Positions 25,677 through 35,226 of a DNA stretch of 64,000 bases are shown piece after piece. The notes under the pieces are model-generated. The model saw only the letters and a program-made list of their open reading frames with translations. It was not told the origin of the DNA and did not search any database. This DNA comes from Rhodoferax sp. (lineage in GTDB: Bacteria; Pseudomonadota; Gammaproteobacteria; Burkholderiales; Burkholderiaceae_C): positions 1 to 64,000 of the forward strand of contig NZ_JANXMU010000002.1 in NCBI RefSeq assembly GCF_025354435.1. The letters are read 5' to 3'. Numbering within the stretch: position 1 is the first letter of the stretch; each line of letters starts with the position of its first letter. Made by a program: the position numbers and the translations under genes.

Positions 25677-26699
25677 ATGCAAATTCAGCCAAGAAAGTCT
25701 ACCGTGCAAAGCTTGTCCGTTGACCCCTCCCTCCTCAGCCGTTCCTCACCCGGTGCTACGTCCATCCGCAACCTGCCAGTCAACCTGTTTGGCTCGGTGA
25801 TGGGTCTCTCCGGACTGGCCCTTGCCTGGCGATTGGCACACAACAGCCTGGGCGCACCGGCCTGGGTGGGCGAGGCGATCGGGGCGTTCGCAGTGGGTGT
25901 TTTTCTGCTGCTTGCGTGGGCTTATCTGGCGAAGCTGGTGAAGCATCCTGGGGCTGTACGGGCAGAGTTTCACCATCCAGTCACAGGCAACTTCTTTGGC
26001 ACCATCGCGATCTCGCTGCTCTTGTTGTCGGTTGTCGTTGGGCCGTATAGCCCGTCGGCGGCCCAAGCCATCTGGACCATGGGGGTAGTGGTGACTTTTA
26101 TGCTGTGCTACGCCGTGGTCTCCCGCCTGCTCAAAGGGCAGGTGGACGCGTCGCACACAGTGCCCGCCTGGATCGTTCCATGCGTGGCCACGCTGGACAT
26201 TCCTGTGACCAGCGGACAGATGCCGATGGCCTGGGTGGGGGAGGTCAATCTGCTGGCCGCTGCAGTCGGCACGGTGTTGGCGCTCGTGCTTTTCGTGATG
26301 ATCGTCAGCCGACTCGTGCACCGTGACCCACTTGCGCCTGGCATGGCACCGTCGCTGGTGATTCTGATGGCACCGTTTGCCGTGGGTTTCCTCGCGTACA
26401 GCAATATCGTCGGGGGCATCGACCGTTTCGCCGCGCTGCTTTTCTATTTTGCGCTGTTCATGTTCGCGGTGGTCGCGCCCAAAGTATTTCGCCCCAGTGT
26501 CCCGTTTTCTGCGGCGTGGTGGGCGATCAGCTTCCCGATGGCTGCGCTAGTCAATGCGGCGTTGAAGTACGCAGAGTTCCGGGGCAACGCGCCGCTCTGG
26601 ATACTCGCTGCGGTGCTGTTGGCCGCGCTGAGTTTGGCTCTGGCGGTTTTGACGGTGCGGACGGTTTGGATCGCGCTCAACTGGAAACTGCTCGCATGA
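25677..26699 (+). CDS. SLAC1/TehA-family anion transporter
   Basis: The 340-residue protein is a polytopic membrane protein with about ten hydrophobic segments. It starts at NLFGSVMGLSGLALAWRLAH and shows the TDT/SLAC1 pattern (HPVTGNFFGTIAISLLLLSVV, TSGQMPMAWVGEVNLLAA). Relatives conduct or export anions such as tellurite-related species, C4-dicarboxylates, sulfite or chloride. The substrate cannot be read from sequence. The start is uncertain: ATG 25677 lacks a good ribosome site and GTG 25701 is an alternative. It is divergent from a GlxA-type regulator with 73 bp between likely starts. Confidence 0.82.
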   Translation: MQIQPRKSTVQSLSVDPSLLSRSSPGATSIRNLPVNLFGSVMGLSGLALAWRLAHNSLGAPAWVGEAIGAFAVGVFLLLAWAYLAKLVKHPGAVRAEFHHPVTGNFFGTIAISLLLLSVVVGPYSPSAAQAIWTMGVVVTFMLCYAVVSRLLKGQVDASHTVPAWIVPCVATLDIPVTSGQMPMAWVGEVNLLAAAVGTVLALVLFVMIVSRLVHRDPLAPGMAPSLVILMAPFAVGFLAYSNIVGGIDRFAALLFYFALFMFAVVAPKVFRPSVPFSAAWWAISFPMAALVNAALKYAEFRGNAPLWILAAVLLAALSLALAVLTVRTVWIALNWKLLA

Positions 26700-26782
26700 G
26701 CTGCTGTGTATCCAAAAGCTTGGCGCGCGGAGAGCGATCGGGATGCTAATCCCCCCAATTTCGTGGCCTTGCAGCGCGCTGT

Positions 26783-26852
26783 CTTGCTATTGAATAAGTA
26801 GCTGCTGGTGTAAGTAGTACCTACGCTAGAGCCCGATTTTTCTTAAATTTCT
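26783..26852 (+). repeat. Dispersed palindromic repeat between convergent genes
   Basis: The copy reads TTGCTATTGAATAAGTAGCT, GCTGGTGTAAGTAG, CTACGCTAGAGCCCGATTT and TTCTTAAATTT. It ends at the stop codon (26851-26853, minus) of the triheme cytochrome gene. Confidence 0.88.
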
Positions 26853-28242
26853 ATGGCTTACCCTGCGCCGCACTGGTCCCCGCCTGCGTTACCAACGGAC
26901 TCGGCACCACCCGCCCCGCCGCAAAAGCCGCTGCCGTCATCGGCTGCACCGCAGGCGAACTCTGGCGCAGTTTCGCCACCTGGCTGGCTGTGGCCGTACC
27001 ACTCCGGTTCCCCCAGCTGGTCTGGATGAAGCTCACCACTTCCGCAATGTCGGCATCATTCAGCAGCCCCGCGTACGGTGCCATGGTCAGCGCCGAGGGT
27101 GCCTTCATCGTGCTGGGCACGGCGCTGCCAGACAGCACGATTTTGATGCCCGATGTGGGGTCGCTGGTCTGCAGCACGGCGTTGCCCGCCAGCGCCGGGA
27201 AGGCCTTGCCGTTGCCCTGGCCGTCGGAGCGGTGGCAACCGGCGCAGCGGTCCAGGTAGACCTGCGCGCCGCGGCCGTTGACTACACCGGCGTGCAGGTC
27301 CTGGCCGACCTTGGGGTCGGGCACGAACGGCGGTGGCACGCTGGTGCCGTCGGGCAGCGATTTCAAAAACAGCGCGATGCTGCCCAGGTCGGTCTCGCTT
27401 AGGTACTGGGTGGAATGGGCCACCACGTCATTCATGCCGCCGAAAGACGCGCTGCGCGGGTTGCGCCCGGTCTGCAGGAATTCAACGATGTCTTCTTTGC
27501 TCCACAGCGCCAGGCCGCCGCCGTGGGTGTTGCGCAGCGAGGGCACGGGCCAGCCGTCGATGGCGGCACCGCCTGCCAGGTAGACCGCGCTGTCGCTGGC
27601 GGTCAACGCTTTCTCTTGAAACGCCACGCCGCGCGCCGTGTGGCAGGCACCGCAGTGGCCCAGGCCCTGCACCAGGTAGGCACCGCGCAGCAGCGTGGGT
27701 TGGGCTTCGGCCGGCACGCTGGTGGGCAGCGGTGCCGGTGCGAAAGCCATGCGCCACAACGCCAGCGGGAAGCGCATCGACAGCGGCCAGGGAATGTCGG
27801 CCTTTTTGTTCGGTGTGGGTGCGGGCGGCACGCCGTGCATGAAGTAGGCGTACAGCGCGTGCAGGTCGTCGTCGCCCAGGCGCGAGAAAGACGGGTAGGG
27901 CATGGCCGGGTAGACGGTGTAGCCCGCCTTGGTAACGCCGGTGCGCATCAACCGGGCGAAGTCTTCATAGCTCCAGTCGCCGATGCCCGCAGTCTTGTCG
28001 GGCGTGATGTTGGTGGAATACACCGCGCCGATGGGTGTGGATATCGCCAGGCCACCCGCGAACGGCTGGCCCTGGGGCGCGGTGTGGCAGGCCACGCAGT
28101 CGCCCGCGCGGGCCAGGTAGGCACCTTTGGCGACCAACTGGGCATCGACAGGCGCATTGGCCGGGCTTTGGGCCAGCACAGTGCCCGCACTGCATACCAA
28201 AGCCAGCGCGGCAGAAAGAAACAGAGTGGGGCGGGCCATCAT
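26851..28242 (-). CDS. Triheme c-type cytochrome subunit of a membrane GMC dehydrogenase
   Basis: The 463-residue exported protein has a signal peptide (cleavage near TVLAQS, residue 25) and three c-type heme sites: CVACH (49-53), CGACH (197-201) and CAGCH (333-337). This is the layout of the cytochrome subunit of alcohol, gluconate, 2-ketogluconate or sorbitol dehydrogenases, which pass electrons from the flavoprotein to ubiquinone. Its start overlaps the end of the GMC subunit gene by 4 bp (ATGA). It is the third gene of the gamma-alpha-cytochrome unit. The C-terminal 40 residues are Ala/Ser/Gln-rich and probably disordered, with no clear membrane helix. Confidence 0.92.
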   Translation of the reverse strand: MMARPTLFLSAALALVCSAGTVLAQSPANAPVDAQLVAKGAYLARAGDCVACHTAPQGQPFAGGLAISTPIGAVYSTNITPDKTAGIGDWSYEDFARLMRTGVTKAGYTVYPAMPYPSFSRLGDDDLHALYAYFMHGVPPAPTPNKKADIPWPLSMRFPLALWRMAFAPAPLPTSVPAEAQPTLLRGAYLVQGLGHCGACHTARGVAFQEKALTASDSAVYLAGGAAIDGWPVPSLRNTHGGGLALWSKEDIVEFLQTGRNPRSASFGGMNDVVAHSTQYLSETDLGSIALFLKSLPDGTSVPPPFVPDPKVGQDLHAGVVNGRGAQVYLDRCAGCHRSDGQGNGKAFPALAGNAVLQTSDPTSGIKIVLSGSAVPSTMKAPSALTMAPYAGLLNDADIAEVVSFIQTSWGNRSGTATASQVAKLRQSSPAVQPMTAAAFAAGRVVPSPLVTQAGTSAAQGKP

Positions 28243-30020
28243 GCGTCCACCAGCGGTCGTGGGTCTTTCAGGTACTGCTCGCGGATCGCCTTGGCGGCCC
28301 AGTAGGTCAGCGCGGTGGCCAGGCCGGTGGGGTTGTAGCCTATGCCCACCGGGAACACGCCGGAGCCGACGGCAAACACATTTGGCACGTCCCAGCTTTG
28401 CAGATAGCGGTTCAGCACGCTGGTGCTGCGGTCTTCGCCCATGGCCACGCCACCGGCCCAGTGGGTGGTTTGGTAGGCGCGCAGGTCCAGGTGGTCGCCA
28501 AAGTTCTTCTGGCTGACCTTGATGGACTGCGGGTTCATCGCCTTGGCGACCTGCAGCATCTCGCCGGTGACGTAGCGGCTCATCTTGATGTCGTTGTCTT
28601 TCCAGTCGAAGGTGAAGCGCATCAGCGCCTGGCCGTAGTGGTCGGTGTAGGTCGGGTCCAGGTCGACATAGCAGTCGCGGTAGACCATATTGGCACCGTG
28701 CACGTCAAAGGACACGGTGTTCAGGTAGTTGTCTTTCACGGCTTTCTTCCAGCCAGCGCCCCAGTTCGGCGTGCCGGTGGGCACCGGAATGCCGCCTATG
28801 GGTTTCACGCCCGCCGGGTTGCACCAGGCGGGCGCGCCGCCCACAAAGCCCAGCGGGCCGTGGTCGAAGTGGTCGCCGTTGTAGTCGTCTACCGCCACAC
28901 CGGTGCCGCCGGCGCCAATGAAGGGGTTGGTGTTGGTGCCGGGTGGGAAGAACATCTGCACCGTGGACATCATCTGGTAGGCGATGTTGCGGCCCACCAC
29001 GCCCGTGCCGCTCACCGGGTCGTAGGGCTTACCGATGCCGGAGAGCAAAAACAGCCGGGCGTTGTTGTAGGCAAAGGTACTGGCGATCACCAGGTCGGCG
29101 GGTTGCTCGAATTGCTTGCCCGCGCTGTCCACATAGGTGACGCCGGTGGCGCGCTTGCCGCCGGCATCCAGGTTGATGCGCAGCACGTTGGCATCGGCGC
29201 GCAGCTCGAAGTTGGCCACCAAGCGAAGCGCCGGCATGATGTTCACATTCGGCGAGGCCTTGGAATAGTTGTAGCAGGCAAAGCCGGAGCAAAAGCCGCA
29301 GAAATTGCACGGCCCCATCTGGCAGCCATAGGGGTTGGTGTACGGGCCGGATGCGTTGGACGACGCGCCGATGAACGGGTGCAGGCCAACTTCTTTCGCC
29401 GCCTTCATGAACAGGCTGGCCGTGTAGGGCACTTTTTGCGGCGGCAGGGGAAACGGGGCGGAGCGGTCGGCCTCGAACACATTGCCTTCGCCCACCACCT
29501 GGCCTTGGACCTTGTAGGCCCGGCCCGAGGTGCCAAAGACTTTTTCCACAAAGTCGAAGTGTGGCTCCAACTCGGCGTAGCTCACGCCAAAGTCCTGGAT
29601 CGTCATGCCGTCGGGAATGAAGTTCTTGCCGTAGCGTTGGGTGTAGTGGGTTTTGAGCTGCAGCTCTTCAGGCAGCACCCGCCAGTGTTGGCCCGACCAG
29701 TGCAGGCCTGCGCCGCCCACACCTTCGCCGGGCTTGAAGGCACCAATCTGCCGGTACGGCACGGCCACATCGGCCACGCCGTGGCGAAAGGTGAACGAGC
29801 TTTTCGCCATGTTCTGGAACAGCTTGCCCCGTTGCACAAAGGTCAGCTCGTCCAGGGTGGTGGGGTAGATGCCGTCGGGGTAGGTGTCGCGGTACGGGCC
29901 GCGCTCCAGGGCCACGACTTTCAGCCCGGCCTCGGTGAGTTCTTTGGCCATGATGGCACCGGTCCAGCCAAAGCCGACGATGACAACATCGACCGCGGGT
30001 TTTTTAACGCTATCGCTCAT
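28239..30020 (-). CDS. GMC-family flavoprotein dehydrogenase, large subunit
   Basis: The 593-residue subunit binds FAD through VDVVIVGFGWTGAIMAKELTEAG at residues 9-31. It matches the GMC branch of membrane-bound gluconate/2-ketogluconate/sorbitol dehydrogenases (GEGVGGAGLHWSGQHWR; CQMGPCNFCGFCSGFACYNYSKASP). The short cysteine-rich insert CNFCGFCSGFAC near residue 245 is notable and is characteristic of this branch. Substrate among sugar acids or polyols cannot be settled. No signal peptide is visible; export is expected with the Tat-targeted gamma subunit. Genes on both sides are spaced 9 bp and minus 4 bp. Confidence 0.9.
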   Translation of the reverse strand: MSDSVKKPAVDVVIVGFGWTGAIMAKELTEAGLKVVALERGPYRDTYPDGIYPTTLDELTFVQRGKLFQNMAKSSFTFRHGVADVAVPYRQIGAFKPGEGVGGAGLHWSGQHWRVLPEELQLKTHYTQRYGKNFIPDGMTIQDFGVSYAELEPHFDFVEKVFGTSGRAYKVQGQVVGEGNVFEADRSAPFPLPPQKVPYTASLFMKAAKEVGLHPFIGASSNASGPYTNPYGCQMGPCNFCGFCSGFACYNYSKASPNVNIMPALRLVANFELRADANVLRINLDAGGKRATGVTYVDSAGKQFEQPADLVIASTFAYNNARLFLLSGIGKPYDPVSGTGVVGRNIAYQMMSTVQMFFPPGTNTNPFIGAGGTGVAVDDYNGDHFDHGPLGFVGGAPAWCNPAGVKPIGGIPVPTGTPNWGAGWKKAVKDNYLNTVSFDVHGANMVYRDCYVDLDPTYTDHYGQALMRFTFDWKDNDIKMSRYVTGEMLQVAKAMNPQSIKVSQKNFGDHLDLRAYQTTHWAGGVAMGEDRSTSVLNRYLQSWDVPNVFAVGSGVFPVGIGYNPTGLATALTYWAAKAIREQYLKDPRPLVDA

Positions 30021-30029
30021 CGTGGTCCT

Positions 30030-30728
30030 TTAAGAGCTGGATACCGGCGGCAGCGGGTACTTGGTGGCGTACTGGTCGACCCAGTCGATGTAGTCGCCAC
30101 GCGCACCCGGAAAGCCGACCATCCGCCAGGCCGCCATGTCCCTGTTGCCGCCATGCTTGGGGTCGCAAAAGTAGCCTTCGCGGGTGTTGGTCAGCAGCTG
30201 CGAGAAGAAGGCCTTGGGCGGCACCGCGCCGATAGCCAGCTTGCCGGCTTCCAGCGCAGTCAGCACCGCGTCCTGGTCGGCCGGGGCCAGCGCAGCAAAC
30301 GGTTTGCCGTGCTGTTGTTGCACCGCCTGCGCCAGTGCGGCCAGTCCCTGGCGGTACAAATCGCGCGGGCTTTGTGCCAGCTGGTAGCCGAATTCATCGG
30401 CGGCAGTGGGTACAAACGGTGCCTGCATGAACCACAGCGCACCAAAGCCGTAGGGCTGGCCCATCTGCTGGTCGATGAACTCGGCGACACCGGCCTCCGT
30501 GGCACCTGGGCCTTGGCTATCGGCCGGGATGAGTCGCTCGACCAGGGCCGAGAGCAAAGCCCATTCCGGGGCGTTGAAATAGCTGGGGCTGTAGCGGGCG
30601 GCGCTGCTGTCGGCCGCGCCAGAGGCCGCCAAACCGAGGGTGCCGCCCAGTGCCACCATGGCCGGGGCGGTTTTGACTGCGCCGCGCAAAAAACTGCGGC
30701 GCGAGGGTGAAATGCCAATCGTCTTCAT
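30030..30728 (-). CDS. Gluconate 2-dehydrogenase subunit 3-like protein (Tat-exported)
   Basis: The 232-residue protein begins with a twin-arginine signal (SPSRRSFLRGAVKTAPAMVALGG). It matches the small gamma subunit of gluconate 2-dehydrogenase-like complexes (YFNAPEWALLSALVERLIPAD; EAGVAEFIDQQMGQPYGFG; REGYFCDPKHGGNRDMAAWRMVGFPG). It carries the flavoprotein across the inner membrane folded. The ATG at 30728 follows an AGGAGA ribosome site; the longer frame to 30794 has none. It is the first gene of the three-gene dehydrogenase operon. Confidence 0.9.
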   Translation of the reverse strand: MKTIGISPSRRSFLRGAVKTAPAMVALGGTLGLAASGAADSSAARYSPSYFNAPEWALLSALVERLIPADSQGPGATEAGVAEFIDQQMGQPYGFGALWFMQAPFVPTAADEFGYQLAQSPRDLYRQGLAALAQAVQQQHGKPFAALAPADQDAVLTALEAGKLAIGAVPPKAFFSQLLTNTREGYFCDPKHGGNRDMAAWRMVGFPGARGDYIDWVDQYATKYPLPPVSSS

Positions 30729-30837
30729 ACCATCTCCTGGTGCGGTGCACGCGGGGTGATCCCTGCCTGTTGTGCCCCACTGTAGGTTTGCCATTGAAGG
30801 CCGGTCTGTGCGATAGCGTACACATGCTGGCAGCTTT

Positions 30838-30905
30838 ACTTGCTATTTAAAAAGTAGCTACATGTGAAGGTGGTATATGCGCTAGAGGTCATTTTTTCTT
30901 AGATT
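30838..30905 (+). repeat. Dispersed palindromic repeat between divergent genes
   Basis: The copy reads TTGCTATTTAAAAAGTAGCT, ACATGTGAAGGTGGTATAT, GCGCTAGAGGTCATTTTTTC. It lies in the promoter region between the dehydrogenase operon and the aldo/keto reductase gene, 70 bp before the latter. Confidence 0.87.
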
Positions 30906-30974
30906 GTTGACCCGCTGCACTAATTCGCCCGCGGTGCGATACTTGCCGTCCCCAATTACAAAGAGACACGCACA

Positions 30975-31958
30975 ATGCAATACCGTCCCCTAGGCCGTAC
31001 CGGCTGGAACATCTCAACCGTCAGCTTTGGTGCCTGGGCCATTGGTGGCACCTGGGGCGAGGTTAGCGATGCCGAATCCATGGGCGCACTGCACCGTGCG
31101 CTGGACCTGGGCGTGAACTTTTTTGACAGCGCCGACGTGTATGGCGATGGCCGCAGCGAACGCCTGCTGGCCCAGCTCAAGCGCGAACGCAGCGAACCCT
31201 TCTACATTGCCACCAAGGCTGGTCGCCGGCTGAACCCGCACGTGGCGGGCGGTTACAACCGCGAGAACCTCACCGCCTTTGTGGAACGCAGCCTGGTGAA
31301 CCTGAATACTGACGCGCTCGACCTGCTGCAACTGCACTGCCCGCCCACCGATGTGTACTACATGCCCGAAGTGTTTGGCGTGCTGGACGACCTGCAAAAG
31401 GCCGGCAAGCTGCGCCACTACGGCGTGAGTGTGGAGAAGGTGGAAGAGGCGCTGAAAGCCATCGCCTTCCCTGGCGTGCAGACGGTGCAGATCATCTACA
31501 ACCTGTTCCGCCAGCGCCCGGCCGATTTGCTGTTTGAACAGACGCAAAAGCGCGGCGTGGGCATTCTGGCGCGGCTGCCGCTGTCCAGCGGTTTGCTCAG
31601 CGGCAAGATGGCGGCTGACAGCCACTTCGAAGCCGACGACCACCGCCTGTTCAACCGCGACGGCGCGGCCTTTGACAAGGGCGAAACCTTCTCCGGCCTG
31701 GACTACGGCGTGGGCCTGCAAGCCGTGGAAGCCATGCGTGCCCTGGTACCCGAGGGCATGACCATGGCGCAAATGGCACTGCGTTGGATCCAGATGCACC
31801 CGGCTGTCACCTGCAGCATCCCCGGCGGCAAGCGTGCCACCCAGGTGGCCGACAACGTGGCCGCCGCCGACCTGCCTGCCTTGAGCGACAGCACCATGCA
31901 GGCCCTGGCCGCGGTGTACGAGCGTTTTGCCAAGCCCCTGGTGCACCAGCGCTGGTAA
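30975..31958 (+). CDS. Aldo/keto reductase
   Basis: The 327-residue cytoplasmic enzyme shows the aldo/keto reductase barrel. MQYRPLGRTGWNISTVSFGAWAIGG opens it, the catalytic Asp/Tyr pair lies in VNFFDSADVYGDGRSE, the lysine in FYIATKAGRR, and the C-terminal NADP-binding part has TCSIPGGKRATQVADN. It reduces or oxidises sugars or aldehydes with NADP. It is followed 12 bp later by the hydroxyisobutyrate-dehydrogenase-like gene, so the two are an operon, perhaps handling the same carbon source as the adjacent GMC dehydrogenase. The substrate is unknown. Confidence 0.92.
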   Translation: MQYRPLGRTGWNISTVSFGAWAIGGTWGEVSDAESMGALHRALDLGVNFFDSADVYGDGRSERLLAQLKRERSEPFYIATKAGRRLNPHVAGGYNRENLTAFVERSLVNLNTDALDLLQLHCPPTDVYYMPEVFGVLDDLQKAGKLRHYGVSVEKVEEALKAIAFPGVQTVQIIYNLFRQRPADLLFEQTQKRGVGILARLPLSSGLLSGKMAADSHFEADDHRLFNRDGAAFDKGETFSGLDYGVGLQAVEAMRALVPEGMTMAQMALRWIQMHPAVTCSIPGGKRATQVADNVAAADLPALSDSTMQALAAVYERFAKPLVHQRW

Positions 31959-31970
31959 GGAAAGTCCCCC

Positions 31971-32894
31971 ATGACCACCGAAAAAACCACTGAACACATC
32001 GGCTTCATCGGCCTGGGCCTGATGGGCCACGGCATGGCCAAAAACATCGTGGACAAGGGCTATCCGCTTACCGTCTACGCCCGCAGCGATTCCGACGCGG
32101 TAGCCGACCTGCTGCAACGCGGTGCCACCCGCGCCGACTCGCCCCAAGCACTGGGTGCACAGGCTACGGTGGTGTTTTTATGCGTCACCGGCTCCAAGGA
32201 CGTAGAGGCGCTGATCCGCGGGCCGAACGGCCTGGCCAGCAGCCTGCGCCCTGGTTCGGTGCTGGTCGATTGCTCTACCGCCGACCCCACCTCCACCGTG
32301 GCGCTGGCCGCCGAGCTGGCACCGCTGGGCATCACCCTGGTGGATGCGCCCCTGAGCCGTACGCCCAAGGAAGCCTGGGAGGGCACGCTGGACACCATGG
32401 TGGGGGCTGACGCAGCCATCTTCGCCCGCATCCAGCCCATTCTGGCGACCTGGGCCGGGCGCATCGTGCACATCGGCGCGCTGGGCGACGGCCATCGCAT
32501 GAAGCTGGTGAACAACTTCATCTCGCTGGGCTACGCCGCGCTGTACGCCGAGGCCCTGACCGTGGCCAAAGCCGTGGGCATCGCCCCCGAGCGGTTTGAT
32601 GCGGTGATCCGCAACGGCCGTATGGACTGCGGCTTCTACCAGACCTTCATGGGCTACACGCTGGACGGCAACAAAGACGCGCACAAGTTCACCCTGAAAA
32701 ACGCCTACAAGGACCTGCGCTACCTCGGCTCCATGGCCGACGCGGCAGGCATCTCCAACAGCCTGGGCAACGCTGTCAAAAACAGCTTTGGCCTGGCGCT
32801 GGCGAATGGCGGGGAAGACCTGTTTGTGCCCATGTTGCCCGAGCTGGTGGGGCAGTTGAACGGGGTGGACTTAACCCCTAAGCCGCCCCAATAG
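31971..32894 (+). CDS. NAD(P)-dependent beta-hydroxyacid dehydrogenase family protein
   Basis: The 307-residue protein belongs to the 3-hydroxyisobutyrate/tartronate-semialdehyde reductase family. It has a Rossmann nucleotide site IGFIGLGLMGHGMAKNIVDKG (residues 9-29), the substrate region VDAPLSRTPKEAWEGTL and the catalytic lysine segment GDGHRMKLVNNFISLG. It probably reduces or oxidises a small hydroxy acid or semialdehyde. Its 3' end overlaps the convergent GGDEF-EAL gene by 17 bp, so no terminator fits between them. Confidence 0.9.
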   Translation: MTTEKTTEHIGFIGLGLMGHGMAKNIVDKGYPLTVYARSDSDAVADLLQRGATRADSPQALGAQATVVFLCVTGSKDVEALIRGPNGLASSLRPGSVLVDCSTADPTSTVALAAELAPLGITLVDAPLSRTPKEAWEGTLDTMVGADAAIFARIQPILATWAGRIVHIGALGDGHRMKLVNNFISLGYAALYAEALTVAKAVGIAPERFDAVIRNGRMDCGFYQTFMGYTLDGNKDAHKFTLKNAYKDLRYLGSMADAAGISNSLGNAVKNSFGLALANGGEDLFVPMLPELVGQLNGVDLTPKPPQ

Positions 32895-35226
32895 CGACTC
32901 CCGGTGCTGGTGCTGGTGCCAGCAGCGCCAGCACCGCGTCCATCGCCATCGGCCGGGCCAGGTAAAAGCCCTGGCCGTTGCTGCAGCCCATTTCGGCCAG
33001 CCGCTCGTACTGTTCCAGGGTTTCTATGCCCTCGGCGGTGGTTTCCATGTGCAAGGCCTTGGCCAGATCGATCACTGAGCGCACGATGGCTTTGGACTCG
33101 GCGCTTTGGTGCATGGCCATTACAAAGGCGCGGTCGATCTTGAGCTTGTGGAACGGAAAGCTGCGCAGATACGCCAGCGACGAATAGCCGGTGCCAAAGT
33201 CGTCCAGCGCAATGCGGATGCCCGCCATGCGCAGCCGGTGCAGAGCGGTGAGCACATCGTCGGTGTCTTTCAGAAACACCGATTCGGTGATCTCCAGCTC
33301 CAGCCGTTGCGCGCGCAGGCCGGTGCGCTCCACCACAGCCAAAATCTTGTCGACCAGCAGGGCATCGTCAAACTGGCAGGCCGACAAATTAACCGCCATC
33401 ACCAGGTGGTCGGGCAGCGTACCTGCCGCGGTGCAGGCGGTTTCCAGCACCCACAGCCCGATGTCGCGGATCAGCCCGGCCTCTTCGGCAATTGGAATGA
33501 ACTCTGCGGGCGATAGGTTGCCAAACCGCGGGCTGGACCAGCGTAGCAAGGCTTCCACCCCGATGAGCTGCTGGGTAGGCAGCGCGATCTGTGGCTGGTA
33601 CACCAGGTGCAGCTCTTGTTGCTGCAGCGCCTGGCGCAGATCGTCTTCGATGGCGATACGGCGGCGCGACTTTTCATCCATCGCCAGCGAGAAAAACTGG
33701 GCCTGCCTGCGCCCCCGGGCCTTGGCTTCGTACAGCGCCAGGTCGGCCCGGTGCAGGATGTCGTCTGCCTTCTTGCCGTCTTGCGGCAGGCAAGCAATGC
33801 CGATGCTCATGTTGGGCGTATAGGCAATGCCCGACAGCTTGCAGGGGGCCTCGATGGTCCGCATCAGCCGCTCGGCAAACAGGCGTACTTCCTCGGCCTC
33901 GGACACACCGTCCAGCAGGATGGCGAACTCATCGCCGCCCAGCCGGGCCACCAGGTCCCGGCCGCGGATTTCGCCCAGCATGCGCTGGGCCACGGTCTTG
34001 AGCAGCATGTCGCCATTGGCATGGCCGTAGCCATCGTTCACCCGCTTGAAGTTATCCAGGTCAATGCACAGCAGGGTCGCCCGCGTGCCGTCTTGGGTGC
34101 ACAGCTGCTGCAGGCGGTGCTGGAAGTGGCGGCGGTTGGCCAGGCCGGTCAGCACATCGAAATGGGCCATGCGGTGCATTTCGTCTTCGGCGATTTTGCG
34201 CTCGGTGATGTCGGCACCCACGCCGCGCCAGCCAGGCAGGGGCTGGTCCGGCTGGGCAACCTGCTTGCCCGTCAGGGCCCACCATCGCAGCTTGCCGTCT
34301 TGCACGATGGGCACCACCTGGTCGCGAAAGGGTGCGCCTGCAAACAGCACCTTCTGCAAATTGTCGAGGTAGATTTGGGCATCTGCGGGGGTGGCGGCCT
34401 GGGACTGGTGGGTGCGGGCGATGAGCGCCACCAGCCCTAGCGCGCCATTGAATTGCAGGGCTTTGATCAGCCGATTGGACGCGTAGATGAGATGGCCGGT
34501 GGGCGACAGTTCCCACAAAAAATCGTTGGCGTTTTCTTCAAAATCGCTCAGCAGCAGCCCGACGATCTGCTGCTTGTGTGCCGCATCGGCCTCGGCCACC
34601 AGCCGCGAGCCATAAGACTTGGCCATGCTTTGCACCGATGCAACCACCACCATGCCATAACCCACCAGCAGGAAAAACAAGATTTCTGTACCCGGCATGC
34701 TGGCGCGCAGCAGCCCGATGACGGAGCCGATGGTCAGGCAGACCACATAGGCCATGGCAGCCGCGGGCACGGTAACCAAGGCAAAGCCGCCCGCACACAC
34801 CATGCCGCAGGACATCACCGCCAGCATCATCTGGTCTTGCGTCCCCAACGCCGGTAGTAGCACCGCAGGCAATATGCCCCACAGGGTGCCCAAAGTGGCT
34901 GCATGCTGCACGGCCCGCTGCATGGCCCGGCGCGAGGCGGTTTGCTGTACGGCCCGGCGCTTGTGGCGCAGCCATGCGGCCATGCCCCGGCTGGCATACA
35001 CCAGCAGCACCAGCATCCAGATCCACAGCCATTGCGCACCCGCCACCATGCGGTACAGCACGAGCATGGCGTTGAATACGTTCACCACCATCGACAGCGG
35101 TGTCATGCCCAGCATGGTCTGCAGCTGTTTGGCGCGGAAGCTGGCTGCCAGCGGCTCCTCAGCGATATACGGTGCCCATGCGCGCTGGATGCGCGCAATC
35201 AGACTGGCGGGTAGCGGGTAGGTCAT
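32878..35226 (-). CDS. Membrane-anchored GGDEF-EAL cyclic-di-GMP turnover protein
   Basis: The 782-residue protein opens with a cytoplasmic stretch and about five or six membrane helices (residues about 35-210; VVNVFNAMLVLYRMV, WLWIWMLVLLVYAS, ILFFLLVGYGMVVVAS). A PAS-like segment follows, then GGDEF (RLGGDEFAILLDG, 430-434) with an RxxD inhibitory site (RGRD). The EAL domain has GVEALLRW (EAL at 558-560), DDFGTGYSS and AEGIET. All catalytic motifs are intact. It should sense a membrane or envelope signal. The ATG at 35226 starts at the conserved MTYPLPASL; a longer frame reaches 35292. It is divergent from the PAS-GGDEF gene at 35730. The last 17 bp overlap the convergent dehydrogenase gene. 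Confidence 0.92.
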   Translation of the reverse strand: MTYPLPASLIARIQRAWAPYIAEEPLAASFRAKQLQTMLGMTPLSMVVNVFNAMLVLYRMVAGAQWLWIWMLVLLVYASRGMAAWLRHKRRAVQQTASRRAMQRAVQHAATLGTLWGILPAVLLPALGTQDQMMLAVMSCGMVCAGGFALVTVPAAAMAYVVCLTIGSVIGLLRASMPGTEILFFLLVGYGMVVVASVQSMAKSYGSRLVAEADAAHKQQIVGLLLSDFEENANDFLWELSPTGHLIYASNRLIKALQFNGALGLVALIARTHQSQAATPADAQIYLDNLQKVLFAGAPFRDQVVPIVQDGKLRWWALTGKQVAQPDQPLPGWRGVGADITERKIAEDEMHRMAHFDVLTGLANRRHFQHRLQQLCTQDGTRATLLCIDLDNFKRVNDGYGHANGDMLLKTVAQRMLGEIRGRDLVARLGGDEFAILLDGVSEAEEVRLFAERLMRTIEAPCKLSGIAYTPNMSIGIACLPQDGKKADDILHRADLALYEAKARGRRQAQFFSLAMDEKSRRRIAIEDDLRQALQQQELHLVYQPQIALPTQQLIGVEALLRWSSPRFGNLSPAEFIPIAEEAGLIRDIGLWVLETACTAAGTLPDHLVMAVNLSACQFDDALLVDKILAVVERTGLRAQRLELEITESVFLKDTDDVLTALHRLRMAGIRIALDDFGTGYSSLAYLRSFPFHKLKIDRAFVMAMHQSAESKAIVRSVIDLAKALHMETTAEGIETLEQYERLAEMGCSNGQGFYLARPMAMDAVLALLAPAPAPGVAIGAA

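Noticed and set aside
28035-30710. An 891-codon plus-strand frame
   Set aside because: Antisense to the GMC dehydrogenase subunits, whose FAD and heme motifs are unmistakable.
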